Of a stretch of 50,813 bases of DNA, positions 1 to 10,200 are shown one piece after another. This DNA is from Chromera velia. Lineage: Eukaryota; Sar; Chromeraceae. The translations under genes and the position numbers were made by a program. The stretch is from the NCBI GenBank assembly GCA_018398765.1, contig JAHBMJ010005396.1:20130-70942 (forward strand). Reading direction: 5' to 3'. The notes beneath the pieces are model-generated. The model searched no databases. It had not been told where the DNA came from and saw only the letters and a program-made list of their open reading frames with translations. Within the stretch, counting starts at the first letter, position 1, and each line of letters begins with the position of its first letter.

Positions 1-3000
1 TCATCAACTCTGGGGAGTGCCCTGTTGCTGGGGGGTGCTGCAGGAGGCGCACTTTGGGTCCGTGGGGGTAGTGAGGGGGGCGTAGGTCGGGGGGGTGAGT
101 TTGGTGGAGTAGAGAGAGAATTTGAACGGAAGGAGAGCTCCTCCCTAGTCTACAGGGAGGCCGAGTTATCCTCCTCTGCTGGGGGGTATTCTCGGGGTCT
201 GTCGGGAGAGAAGGAAAGAGAAGCCAGCTGGGGGGGGAGACGGGAAACCCGGATCAGACAGGAGGCAGCGCACAGTGCGGCACCCGTTGCCCCCGTGTCA
301 CCCCCAAGCGAAGCCGGGGTGTTGCCTTCACCCCATGAAGACAGAGAGGTTCTTGGAGAGATGGGAGGGGAGAAGGAGGAAGGCAGAAGGACCAGTGTGA
401 GGAGTGAACAAGAAAACGAAAGGTCTGAAGGGAAGAGAGACAGCGCATTGTTACTAGGGGCCTCTGCTGCCTCTGCTTCTGCTGTTGCAATGGGATCTGC
501 AGCTCTTATGCGACCGTCCGGCAGTCGCGCTTCTGGTTCCCGATCACACAGCGGTGGGGTTGGGGGAATGGAATCTGGAGCGAAAGAAGTGCATGGGGGA
601 GGAGGTCAAGAAAGAGGGGGAGAAGTCCCATCACAGCCTGCACACGCCCCCCCGCCTGAGGTACAAACTGCGAATCCGAGCGCCTCATCTTCTGCTGTTG
701 CTGTGGCATCTGCACCGAATGTTGCAAGCCACAGGCAAAGCAGTGGAGGGGCAGGGCGGTCAGAGACGGGTGGCGGTAAGGAGACGGCAGCAGCAGAAGG
801 GGGGAAGGGGGGAGGTGACGAGGTGACGACAGACCCCACCTCTGCCACCTCAGGTACGGGGTCTGGAGGGTCACCTACTCGTCGGGGGTTTTGGGGTTTT
901 TTCTTTGGTCAGGGGAGAAAGGAGGGCGAGACGCCCGTTGCAGAGGGAACGGACGGCTCCCCTCCCCAGGCAGATCATCATCCTCCTTCAGGGGTAGGGG
1001 GGGATAGTGAGGTACACCCTGTCCCAGACAGCAGCGGTAAGCGTGAGAGCACAAGCGCAGCGTTGAGGGAACGGAGAGCCAGCACTGCCACTGTGCGCCG
1101 GCCCTCCATAGCCCCCCGGGAGGACGAGGAAAACCGTCTGCAGGAGAGTGCAGGAGAGGGTTTAGGGATGGGAATGGAAGGGAGAAGAGAGTCTCAGACA
1201 GGGAAGGTGAAGGGAAGCGGTGGGGGAAGTGACAATTTAGGAGCAGCGCTGGATCTTCTGACGGCAGGTGCGTATGCGAGACCTGTCATTGATGAAGATG
1301 AACAGAATGCAGACAAACAAACTCACCCCCCCCACCACCAAGATCCCTCAACCTCGTCTGCGGCCCGCCCTGTGTCTGAGGCGCATCCGGAGACTGCAGA
1401 AGCTTCCACTGCTCCCCTTGTGGTTGGCTTTGCAACCGCAGTCTTTGAGCATGACCCTGTAAAACCGGGTAGTCGAAGAGGGAGCGTGTTGCAAAAGGGA
1501 GGGGAGGGGGATGGGCTGTTTTCGGATGAGGCAACGGGTACACACACAGGGGCTGTGCGGGGAGGTGTCACAGGATCAACCCGACCCCCGGACACCCGTA
1601 CTCATTCTCGGCCGCCCTTTCCGGCTGGGAGTGATCCCGCGTTCCATCTTGTGTCGGGATCTGAAGGGTCCCGCAACACCTCCGATGAGACTGAGACATG
1701 GACCCCGGCCCCATCGGCACATGCGGCCCCGCGTCTTTTGGCCGGGGGGATGGCAGGCAGATCATCCCAGGAATTTGCCCCCGAGGAATCCCATGGAGAA
1801 CGTGGGGGGATGGGGGGGGCGCATGACGGGGGGGCCGTATTGCGTCTCTCCACACTGCCCGTAGTGTCACGGCCATCTACCAACGGCCCCATGAGCCACC
1901 AGGCAGGGGGGGGTGTCGAGGACGTCCCCAGGGGGGATGCTTCCATCTCCCCCCGATCCCAGAGTCAGACCGTCCTTTCTGAATTTCTGACAGAGGTGGA
2001 GGCTGACGACAGTCTCTCTTTCTCCCGGTCACACGTTGGAGGGGGGGGGCGGACGTCTGAGCCAGCCGACCCCCTTCGCCTGTCATTAGGCACTATCATC
2101 GGGACACCCGATTCTGGGGGTGCGTCTGCGAATGTGTCCTCTCGCCGTCATCCGAATTCGGGGAGACGGCAGGGGAATCAGAGGGCAGAAGGGAGGGCGG
2201 GTGAGAGTGGTGGGGTGGTGTTGAGGTCCAAAACCTCAAATTCGTCAGAATTGAATTGTCTCACAGATGATTCAGGGGAGGCTGACACGATGACAGAAGG
2301 GGTGCATCCGAGGGCCAATGGTACAGATGTCAGGGGTGATGTTGCCTCACGACTCATGTTCCTTGGTGCGGATGTGCATGAGCAGAGACGCCCTTCTATC
2401 CTTGCACAGAGCGGTGCGAGCCGTTCCAGTTGTGCAGAACTTGAAGAGATGCTGTCAGGGGTGCTGTTAGAGTCCCGTCAGAGCAGTGTCACAAGCCTCC
2501 AACCCCACCAACAAAACCCGTCCCCTTCTTTTCTCACCCCCCAGCAGCAGCAGGAAGAGACGGCAGGTTTGGGGGGGCCCCGGCGTCCCTCGAAGAGTTT
2601 GTCTGCAGGGTCCGTGAGGACCCGGGGGTCCGAGGAGGATGTGCCGGGGTCCAGCAGGGGCCTTCGTTTCCCCCGGGGGGGTTTAAAAAGCTCTCAGAGC
2701 TTATCCCATCCTCCTGACACATGTGGGGGGAGTACTGGAAGTGGAGCAGCGGACCTTCCTCCTCTTTCCTTTTTCCTTCGAAGAGACTCCTCTCAATCGA
2801 GAGATGGAGGGAGGGGTACAGGAAAGGGTGTGGGTGCAGGGGTAAGTGTACAGTCATCGTCTCTGTCTTCGTCCTCCCGGCCTAGTCAAGCTGCGTCTCG
2901 GAGGGCAACTTTGACAGAGACACACCCCCGGGGGGCTCTCAATGAGATGGCAGGGGGGGTCTCTGGAAGGACTGAGCGCAGTCTTTCCGGGGCCCACACG

Positions 3001-3423
3001 ACCCCGGCAGCGTCGTCGGGCCCACTGCGTATTGGGCCCTCTTCAGGGTGTTCCCTGTCTCCCAAGACCTCAGCAGCAGTCCTGGCGTCCATTCAAAACA
3101 GCAGCAGAGATCAGATGCGCCGTCAGCAGGCGGCTTCAACGACCAGCAGTAGTGGTCGTCAGGAGGGGGACGGAATGAGGGTTCCCCTGTCTTCCCTCTC
3201 CTCCTTTCCCTCCCTTCTTGATTCCCTCCGAGCGGAGGCAAGGACGGAAGCCGGGGCCCTTGCGGTCCACCCCTCGAAAGTGACGGCCCCCCGTGTACAG
3301 AACAGGACCTCGGGGGGGGGAGCCCGATCTCATCGCGTGGCAGAGGAACTGTACAATGGCCGGAAGGCTGAAGGGAACGGCGGTCACCAGACAACCTTCC
3401 ACCCCTCTCGCCGTTTTCTTTAA
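1..3423 (+). CDS. 3' portion of a large low-complexity Ser/Gly-rich protein gene (partial)
   Basis: One reading frame is open from the first base of the window to a TAA at 3421-3423, about 1140 codons, so the true start lies upstream. I see no ATG near the left edge that must be the start. The protein is rich in Ser, Gly, Arg and Glu, with runs of G, S and PP, and looks intrinsically disordered. I see no catalytic motif, membrane segment or zinc ligand pattern. Several short R-R-x-S-like motifs (RRPS, RRES, RRAS, RRGS) could be basophilic kinase sites, but this is only a pattern match. The DNA has many G homopolymers of 6-9 bases, which makes frameshift errors easy, yet the frame stays open over 3.4 kb. 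That supports real coding. The next gene-like object is a LINE tail in AT-rich DNA. Function unknown. Confidence 0.6.
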   Translation, partial: SSTLGSALLLGGAAGGALWVRGGSEGGVGRGGEFGGVEREFERKESSSLVYREAELSSSAGGYSRGLSGEKEREASWGGRRETRIRQEAAHSAAPVAPVSPPSEAGVLPSPHEDREVLGEMGGEKEEGRRTSVRSEQENERSEGKRDSALLLGASAASASAVAMGSAALMRPSGSRASGSRSHSGGVGGMESGAKEVHGGGGQERGGEVPSQPAHAPPPEVQTANPSASSSAVAVASAPNVASHRQSSGGAGRSETGGGKETAAAEGGKGGGDEVTTDPTSATSGTGSGGSPTRRGFWGFFFGQGRKEGETPVAEGTDGSPPQADHHPPSGVGGDSEVHPVPDSSGKRESTSAALRERRASTATVRRPSIAPREDEENRLQESAGEGLGMGMEGRRESQTGKVKGSGGGSDNLGAALDLLTAGAYARPVIDEDEQNADKQTHPPHHQDPSTSSAARPVSEAHPETAEASTAPLVVGFATAVFEHDPVKPGSRRGSVLQKGGEGDGLFSDEATGTHTGAVRGGVTGSTRPPDTRTHSRPPFPAGSDPAFHLVSGSEGSRNTSDETETWTPAPSAHAAPRLLAGGMAGRSSQEFAPEESHGERGGMGGAHDGGAVLRLSTLPVVSRPSTNGPMSHQAGGGVEDVPRGDASISPRSQSQTVLSEFLTEVEADDSLSFSRSHVGGGGRTSEPADPLRLSLGTIIGTPDSGGASANVSSRRHPNSGRRQGNQRAEGRAGESGGVVLRSKTSNSSELNCLTDDSGEADTMTEGVHPRANGTDVRGDVASRLMFLGADVHEQRRPSILAQSGASRSSCAELEEMLSGVLLESRQSSVTSLQPHQQNPSPSFLTPQQQQEETAGLGGPRRPSKSLSAGSVRTRGSEEDVPGSSRGLRFPRGGLKSSQSLSHPPDTCGGSTGSGAADLPPLSFFLRRDSSQSRDGGRGTGKGVGAGVSVQSSSLSSSSRPSQAASRRATLTETHPRGALNEMAGGVSGRTERSLSGAHTTPAASSGPLRIGPSSGCSLSPKTSAAVLASIQNSSRDQMRRQQAASTTSSSGRQEGDGMRVPLSSLSSFPSLLDSLRAEARTEAGALAVHPSKVTAPRVQNRTSGGGARSHRVAEELYNGRKAEGNGGHQTTFHPSRRFL

Positions 3424-3716
3424 AGCCAACCAGTCTGAAAACTAGTCTGACAATCATGTATCCATTAATCAGCTAATCAGTTGGTCAGACTTGGTCCTAG
3501 ACTTGGTCCTTAAATAAGATCAATTTCTATCGCATGATTCGCCATAGAAATCTTAACAATCTCATAAAACTTTTAAATTTAGATGATTGCTAGGGAAATT
3601 ATCTTAGAAACTAATTGTTTTAGTACAGTTTTACTATTTGTTTTACTGTAATTTATTCAAGCTGCCTTTTAATAAGTCATAATATTTTTGTCTAGATTTT
3701 TGTATGAATTTTATAA

Positions 3717-3717
<1 letters not shown>
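3424..3717. other. AT-rich spacer
   Basis: This AT-rich stretch follows the stop codon of the first gene and ends at the tetranucleotide tail of the LINE. I see no ORF, RNA gene or clear terminator. It presumably contains the 3' UTR of the upstream gene. Confidence 0.5.
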
Positions 3718-3756
<39 letters not shown>

Positions 3757-3802
3757 ATGTTCCGCCCTAGGGCCTTCCCGCTATGTCTATCTGTCGCCAG
3801 AG

Positions 3803-5803
3803 CTAGCAGGGTGGGGCGTTCCCCAGCCTAAGCTGAGGTATCAGACCCCGCCCTCGGGGCCCGCCAGAGTCTGTTACCCTGGCCGCTGCTGCATGATTGT
3901 TCGTTGTTCGAGCCACGGCTCTGGATCCGCGTTGGCTTTCCGGCCTGAAAATTAATTTGAAACGGCATATGATTTGGGCTTCCTCGCTCTTTTTGTTTGC
4001 TTTATCAATCTTCTTCTGTGGCTCCCTCCTTCCCCACCCTAACGCTCCTTCGGTCGTCTCTAAGTTATCAATTGTCTCCTCATATTCTTTTGTTAGTCTC
4101 TCGATCGCCCGCTGCCTTCCGGTGATTCCTGCATGTCTGGCTGCCAGAGCGTCTCCCTCTATGTGTCCGTACCATCCTGGACACTCCTCAAACACCCTCC
4201 GTCTGAATGATGCCCATCCCAAAAACTCATCCACTCTGGCATGACATTCATTCAACAGAAAACAGAAAAGCATCGAGTTGTCCCTTTTTCCCTCTTCTCT
4301 GTTGAGCCTTTCTCTTTCTGTGGCTACCTTTCTGGCTCTTTCTTCCATCTTGCTGTCCCATTTCTCTTCTATTTTTCTGAACATCTCTGCTCTCTCTCTG
4401 TCAAAAACAGGACATTCTGTTACCAGATGGATTTTATCTTCCACCACCTCGATTCCCAACCACCCTCGACAGAACTGGCACATCCTTTTCTGTAACGGCA
4501 CCTTCTCTCCCCCCCTTACCGGAATTTTTCCCTGAGTCGCAGCCACAGCCCTGTCTCCCACCCTGCATACTGCTTTCCTCCTGTGTTCTGATCGCGGCGC
4601 CACTCTCATATAGCAAAAAGGGGTTCTCCCTATTCTCTCTCTGTCTATTTTCATTGTCGAGCCAACCTTTCTACCTGCTCTATCTTCAAACAAAGAAAGG
4701 TGGAGACGGTTTCCATTTGAAACCTTTCTGTGCACGTCAGCCATCATCACTCCTGTCAGTTCTGCCTTCTCCTGACTGCTCTTCTCTCTTATGTTTCTTT
4801 CTATTCTATGTGCAAACGCCTCTCTCTTCTTCTCGTCTAGCTCATTTTTTGTTCTCTTCAGCAGCCATCTCTCTATCCCGTCAACTCTTTCGTTGACTAC
4901 CTGTGTTCCTCTCTGCCCTACGCTTCCTTTTAGTCTTTCTCTTGCAAAAGGGTGCATTCCTCTGTCTGTGTAGAGTGCTTGTGCACATTGCTTCAGATGA
5001 GGGAAAAGATGAAAAGGATGCATTCCTCTCCCCCCCCCCATTTCGTTCTCTACCCCCTCTCTCAGGCATGTGAGGATTGCCTGCCCTACCGCTTCGTTTC
5101 TTCTCTCCTTTAAAGCCTTCCCTGCCCACCGGATCGTTCTGGAAGCCACTTCAAGATCGATCGGAATGAAACCTCCTTCCATCATCAGCGTGTCACAATT
5201 CTCTTTCTTTCTCAAACACAAAACAAACCTGACAAATCTCCTTTGCTTCTCGTCGAATTCTGCATACGCGCTATCTGGGCATACATGGATTTCGTATCTA
5301 TACAACCATACGGCGCGCACTGTCTGTTTAAATATATTGAAGCAATCAGCGGGTAGAATCCCTCCCTCCCTTCCCATCTTCCCCATCAGTCCCTGCATGC
5401 ATCTCTCTGCTTTGATTGACCGCGCTTCCATCATGGTTTCTAGGTTGCAGTCGGCGGATAGGACTAGTCCTAGGTAGGGTTGCTCTCTTGCTTCTTTCAT
5501 CACTATCTCCCTCAGTCTAACTTCTTCTTTCTCTCTTGATGTGATGCGGCCAAACCGGACCAATCTCGACTTGTCAGAGAATAGAAGACGGAGAGGTTCT
5601 GCAAAGGCTACAAGGTTCGAAAGAAGAAGGTTCAACTGTCTATCTGAGGATTCGAGGAGTGTTGTGTCATCTGCAAACAGAGGGGCAAGGAAATCGACCC
5701 ACCTCCCGTTTTCTCCTGCCGGCACCTTTGGCCTCTGTCTGTCGGTCTGTCGTCTCTGTCCTCTCCTCTTTCCTACTTCTTCTGGCAAGTCATGTGTGTA
5801 CAC
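3803..5803 (-). pseudogene. LINE copy A: RT catalytic end and C-terminal domain (666 codons open)
   Basis: This is the C-terminal part of the LINE polyprotein. Close to its start is the reverse-transcriptase active-site motif FADD, inside LAPLFADDTTLLESS. It is preceded by YSVYTHDLPEE, which matches the 'LF..Y..DL' segment that precedes the active site in non-LTR reverse transcriptases. The middle has a CQFC...H....C knuckle (C-x2-C-x13-H-x4-C), the zinc-binding motif often found after the RT domain of LINEs. The last 360 residues align with copy B with only about 17 substitutions visible. The frame is open for 666 codons although the parts upstream are broken. The first codon here is not a real start: the same frame continues upstream through two stop codons. 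Confidence 0.85.
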
Positions 5804-5893
5804 AGAGTAAAGGGAAGGGCCGCTCGGGCCTCCTTACTTGAGTCTTTTGTCTTCCGGGTACCACATGCTCGTTCCTTTCACCCGTGCCCTCAC

Positions 5894-6560
5894 TTATTCC
5901 AGAGAGGCCTCAACCCATCTGATCAGACCTTCCTCCACCCCTGCCTTTCTCAATTTCTCTTTTAACTTTTCCAGCCTCACTTCGTCGAAAGCCCGTGTGA
6001 AGTCAACAAAAACAACACTGAGTACTTCCATTCGAGCAATAACGAACAGCAAAAGAAAAATTGTATCACATGTGCCTGTCTTTCTCTTGTATGCGAACTG
6101 CCATAGCGTCTGTCTGGCTTCCGTTTCCACCTTTGTTCTCATGATCATGTCCCCCCATTTCGTATCTCCTACCACCAGGTGCACTCCCCTCCATCCTCCA
6201 ATTAGTGCGAGTGACTTACCCGGTTTTGGAAGGGCCGTCACCAGTAAGTCATTCCACCAAACGGTTCAGCCACCAGCCAAAACGATATACAACATTAATT
6301 AACAAAACATACAAAGATACCAGCTCAGTCGATTTTTTCATCATTCTTAGCATTCCTGGGGGCATTCCGTCCTTCCCAGCGGCCTTTCTGGAGTTGCCTA
6401 CTCTTTTTATTGCCTTCTTTACCTCCTTTTCCTCTGTTATGTGCCATCTTTTCTCCTTAATCGCTCTACTTACTGTCGTTTTTCTTTCTTGTTCCCTCTT
6501 TCTCTCTTCTTTCTCTTCCTTTGGCAGCTCGTACGTTTGTTTGAAACCTTCTGCTACCTG
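5894..6560 (-). pseudogene. LINE copy A: N-terminal half of the reverse transcriptase, broken
   Basis: The frame 6241-5894 reads LPKPGK followed by QFAYKRKTGTCD and FVDFTRAFDEV. These are the classic non-LTR RT landmarks: the 'PKP.K' motif, the 'Q.aF....t.D' motif, and the catalytic 'vDf.kAFD' motif A with its aspartate. Upstream, about 6420-6260 in another frame, RKAAGKDGMPPGML resembles the 'ka.G.DGi...' motif 0/1. At least one frameshift therefore lies near 6.24 kb. A TAA at 5894-5896 and a further TAA near 5836 separate this part from the FADD segment in the same frame. This is a dead RT, not an active gene. Confidence 0.8.
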
Positions 6561-6869
6561 CTAGGTCGTCATGCTGTCTTTTGTTTTTCTTGGTGCTGCC
6601 CTCCTGTCTTCCTCACCGAGTCTCCTCCACACCTTCCAGCAGCCTCCTTCATTTTTTTCGGCTCTTATGTTCTCCTTTCTCTTTTCTGCCTTCCGTTGCT
6701 CTCTCATCACCGCGTTTCTCAGCGCTCTCTCTATCATGACTAACTGTTTTCTTCTCTTTTCATATGCCTGTCTCAATCTTTCTCCTTCCTGAGCTGAGGT
6801 GCTGCTCTCGTTTTCTCGTTCATCCCTCTGCTCTCTTTCTGCTTTCAGGCCTCTGATTTCCTCTCTCAC
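6561..6869 (-). pseudogene. LINE copy A: linker between endonuclease and RT
   Basis: A 102-codon highly charged frame (many KRK and EE pairs) lies between the endonuclease and the reverse transcriptase. It contains CWKVWRRLGEED, which resembles the 'fW...' segment commonly preceding the RT domain in LINE polyproteins. Its frame differs from that of the endonuclease, so a frameshift lies within about 6820-6870. It has no function on its own. Confidence 0.6.
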
Positions 6870-8270
6870 TTTTCTCTCTATTCTTCTGAGTTTTTTTATT
6901 TGCTTTCTTCCTTCCGGGGACCCCTCTCAGCGCTTCTGCTGGCTCTTCTTTCCTCTCCCTTTTTCTTTCTTCTTTCTTCTCCTTCTTTGTTGCCCACATG
7001 AAGGTTTTCTCTCTGATGTGTTGGAACTTCTGGTATACTTTGTCGAGCAAGTCTTTCTTTATTTCTTCTCCCTCTTCCATATCCATTGCTTTTTGAAAGA
7101 CCTCACTCACTTTTTCCTCTTTCACTCTTTTCTGAAGCTCTTGGAGATACCTCTCCTTTCCTTCCTTTATGAGCGTTCCCTTCCATCTTGGCTTGATTTG
7201 ATCTTCTCTTTTCTCGTTTTTCTTTCTCTTTTCCCTCTTTTTTGTCTTTCTTCGCCTATCTTTTCTTCTTTTCTTTTTGTTCTGTTCTTGGTTGGCTTTG
7301 TTCTCTTCCTCGTTTCCTCTTCCCTCGCCGCTCTCATTCTCTCTTTCTTCCTCCCTCAGGACTAATCTAAGAGCTGAATGGTCTGACCGAGCTGAGCACA
7401 CACAAAATACAGAAAAAAGAAGAACAGATGGCAGAGACACAGGAGACATGCATGCATAGTCGATCAGGGACCTCCCTCTGTCTCCCCCCCTGTCGAAGGT
7501 AAACGATCCATCGAAGTTGAAAGCTACCTTCTCCCGTCCCTCTTCGACCGCACACCGCCTCAGTCCATTCAGAGGAACAATGCCCACCATCTCACAAAAA
7601 CGAATAAGAGCCCTTCCCTTCGTGTTCTCCGTCTCATCTTTAGACTCCCTCTCCGGTCTGAACACTTCCTCTCTCCTGCCTGTTTGTGCCCACTCTTCCC
7701 CTTCTCCCCCTCCCTTCCCTGTCCAGACTATCAGAGGAGTTTTCTTTCCAGTGCGGGCGTTGAAGTCCCCCATCACGCAGACCTCTGAGAATCTGCTCTC
7801 TCCTTTTCTTTCTCTCTCTGCTCTTTTCTCTTCGATTCTCTCTACCAAATTGTTGAGGTGTGTCTCATCTGCCTAGTTCGACTCTTCATAGGGGTCATAC
7901 AAGCCAACGAAGAGTGGGAAGCCTGGTGCTTCTGCAAATACCGCTATCTCCGTTGCTCTTTCTGTCGTAAAGCCCAGCTCTTTTACCTTTCTGCTCATCA
8001 ATACCATCACCCCCCCTATCGTCGGCACTTCTTTTCCCTCCCTTACTAACGGGAAATTCGTTCCTTGCAGTCTTCCTCCATTCACACTGCACACTGTCCT
8101 CTCTGTTCTAGTTTCATTCATAAAGAGGATGTCGGCTCCTTTCGTTTCTTCTGCGAAAAGCGGGCTTTGCACCAAATTCTCCGTTCTTCCCCTTATGTTC
8201 AGAGCCCATATCTCTACTCCTTTGTCTTTTTTGTTTTGTTTACTCTTCCTGTTCGTCACGGGGGAAGACA
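6820..8270 (-). pseudogene. LINE copy A: APE-type endonuclease domain, interrupted by one TAG
   Basis: The first part (about 8250-7873) reads WALNIRG, then DILFMNETRT and GGVMVLMSRKV, matching the N-terminal strands and the catalytic 'E' motif of the endonuclease/exonuclease/phosphatase fold. The second part (7848-6820) holds VMGDFNARTG (the 'GDFN' motif), SLIDYACMS and a terminal RSDHSALRL ('SDH' motif). Together these are the core residues of apurinic-type LINE endonucleases, which nick the target DNA. Both parts are in the same frame, and a single TAG at 7873-7875 separates them. After the domain comes a very basic, Lys/Arg-rich tail. The domain is recognisable but the reading frame is no longer intact. 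Confidence 0.85.
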
Positions 8271-8274
8271 AAAA

Positions 8275-8619
8275 AGAAAAGGAAGAAGAGGAAGACGAAG
8301 AAGAGGAAGAAGAAGAAGAAGAAAAAGAAGAAGAAGACGAAGACGAAGACGAAGACGAGGACGAGGACGAAGACGAAGACGAAGAAGAAGAAGAAGAAGA
8401 AGAAGAAGAAGAAGAAGAAGCAGAAGAAGAAGAAAAAAAAGAAGAAGAAGAAGAAGAAGAAGAAGAAGAAGAAGAAGAAGAAGAAGAAGAAGAAAAAGAA
8501 GAAGAAAAAGAAAAAGAAGAAGAAAAAGAAGAAGAAGAAGAAGAAAAAGAAGAAGAGGGAATAGGAGGAGGAGAAGAAGAGGAGGAGGAGGAAGAAGAAG
8601 AAGAAGAAGAAGAAGAAAT
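8275..8619. repeat. (GAA)n microsatellite, polyserine-coding within the LINE
   Basis: About 345 bp of GAA/GAC/GAG triplets lie within the LINE, just upstream of its endonuclease on the minus strand. In the LINE frame the complementary strand reads as a long polyserine tract that stays in frame with the endonuclease. The plus strand reads as polyglutamate, which I regard as an artefact. Confidence 0.9.
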
Positions 8620-8814
8620 CTCCCGGCGGTCTGGCCTCTTCCCACCCCTCTTTCCCTGTTCTTTCCCGCCCTCTTTCTTTCCCCCGCCCGTGTCAGGGAA
8701 AGAGGAACAAAAACCAAGAGACTCAGAGGAAAAAGAAAAACAAGAGGAAGACGTAGAAGAAGTAGTGAAGCTGTAAAGAGACGGACCTGGTGGGGAACAA
8801 CGAGGCAAAGAAGC

Positions 8815-9999
8815 TCAAATGGAACAGGAAAGAGAAGAACATACACATGAACACATGTTGGTACGTATTTGTTCGTCTTTGTGAATTAAACTATTCTCCT
8901 TCTCTGACGAGCCTTCGATTTCTGAGGAGAAAGAGAAGCCAAATTGGGATCCGTCTTGCTCGGGTGTGTTGATTGAGAATACATGTATGCTGCAGAAACA
9001 TCTGGGATGCTCGAGGGTGTTTTCTGGTTCTTTTTCTCTGGCAGGGCCACAATCTACATCCCACAGGTCTAACTGAAAGGGAACGAAATCGCTTTTTTCT
9101 TCTTTGTCCTCCCCTGGATTCTCCTTCCCTCCTGTTCTTCTTCCCAACAAAAATCCTCCACTTTTTCTCACTTGGTTTCTCTCCATCTCCCCTGTGGGTG
9201 GATTGGTCCTTTCTCTGTTCGGAGTTGCCCCGTCCTTCTCTGTGCTCTCGCCTTCACATCGCTCTGCACGCAAAGGAGGGCACAAGGGGGGGGGAGCACA
9301 CTGGTCTACATCTTTTTTCAGTAAGTGTGAAAGAGAGTTGGAGGGTAGCGAGGAACGTGGCCGAGGCTCATCTAATCGACACACTTGTATAGGGACTGCC
9401 CCTCGCAAAGCAGTCCCGCTCCCCCCCCCTTGCATCAGCTCGGGGTCTCCAGTGAGCTTCTCCTCCCTGCGTTTAGGCCGGCCGAGCCAATTTGCAGAGG
9501 AAAAAGAGTCTCGACTATTCGGAGTGGAAGAATGAAAATTTCTACGCAATTTTTTTGAAAGAGTGTGCAACTCGTTGGAGGCTCCACAGGTGGTCTCATG
9601 ATTTGGCATGCCTCCTTCCATCTCCTCCCCTTCCTCACTCAGCACCCAAAACTTGTTCTTTCTCAAAACGTCAGACTCAGATGGAGCCTTCCTGGCATGC
9701 TCTCTCTTTGCCCTCCGTCTCTCGATTTTTCTCAGTTCTTCCTCAAGCCCCATCTTTTCTACTCTCTCTATCGTGTCTCTCACTATCCACTCGGTTATCT
9801 CTGCCTCTAACAACTTCACCCTTCTCTTCAACATTTCTTTTGCTTCCATCACCCTTTCTATTCTCTTTCTGAGCTCTTCTATCGATCTCTTTTCTTCCTC
9901 AATCAACGTTTCTTGCTCGTTTTCCCTTGAGAGCCTTCTTCCAGGGGGAGGCCGGCTCCCGACCTCTCTCTTTCTTCCTCCCCCCTTCTGCTCCTTCAA
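8815..9999 (-). pseudogene. LINE copy A: middle ORF with N-terminal coiled coil
   Basis: A 394-codon frame lies between ORF1 and the endonuclease. Residues about 25-110 are a strongly charged heptad-like helix (runs such as EEEKRSIEELRKRIERV), likely a coiled coil. The rest is polar and low complexity, and I recognise no domain. It is in the same frame as ORF1 upstream and the endonuclease downstream, with stop codons between. It may be part of a longer ancestral ORF that acquired stops. An alternative is a separate ORF1-like protein. Function inferred only from position. Confidence 0.5.
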
Positions 10000-10200
10000 C
10001 TGCCAACCCCGTCAACGGCCAACCCCGGAGGCCTCCCCCCTGGCGTTTGCCTGCTGCTGCTCTACACTTCCATTCTGCTCCTGCATCCTCTTCTTTCCCT
10101 TCTGCTCAATCCTGGGGCTCGGTTTCGGGATTCCTGTTTGCTGGCCATCTCTCTCTGTTCCCCCCATCACGAGATCTCCATCTCCCTCTGGGGCTCTCGG

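Noticed and set aside
8129-8776. Open plus-strand frame rich in polyglutamate
   Set aside because: It is the antisense of the GAA microsatellite inside the minus-strand LINE. The frame is open only because of the repeat.
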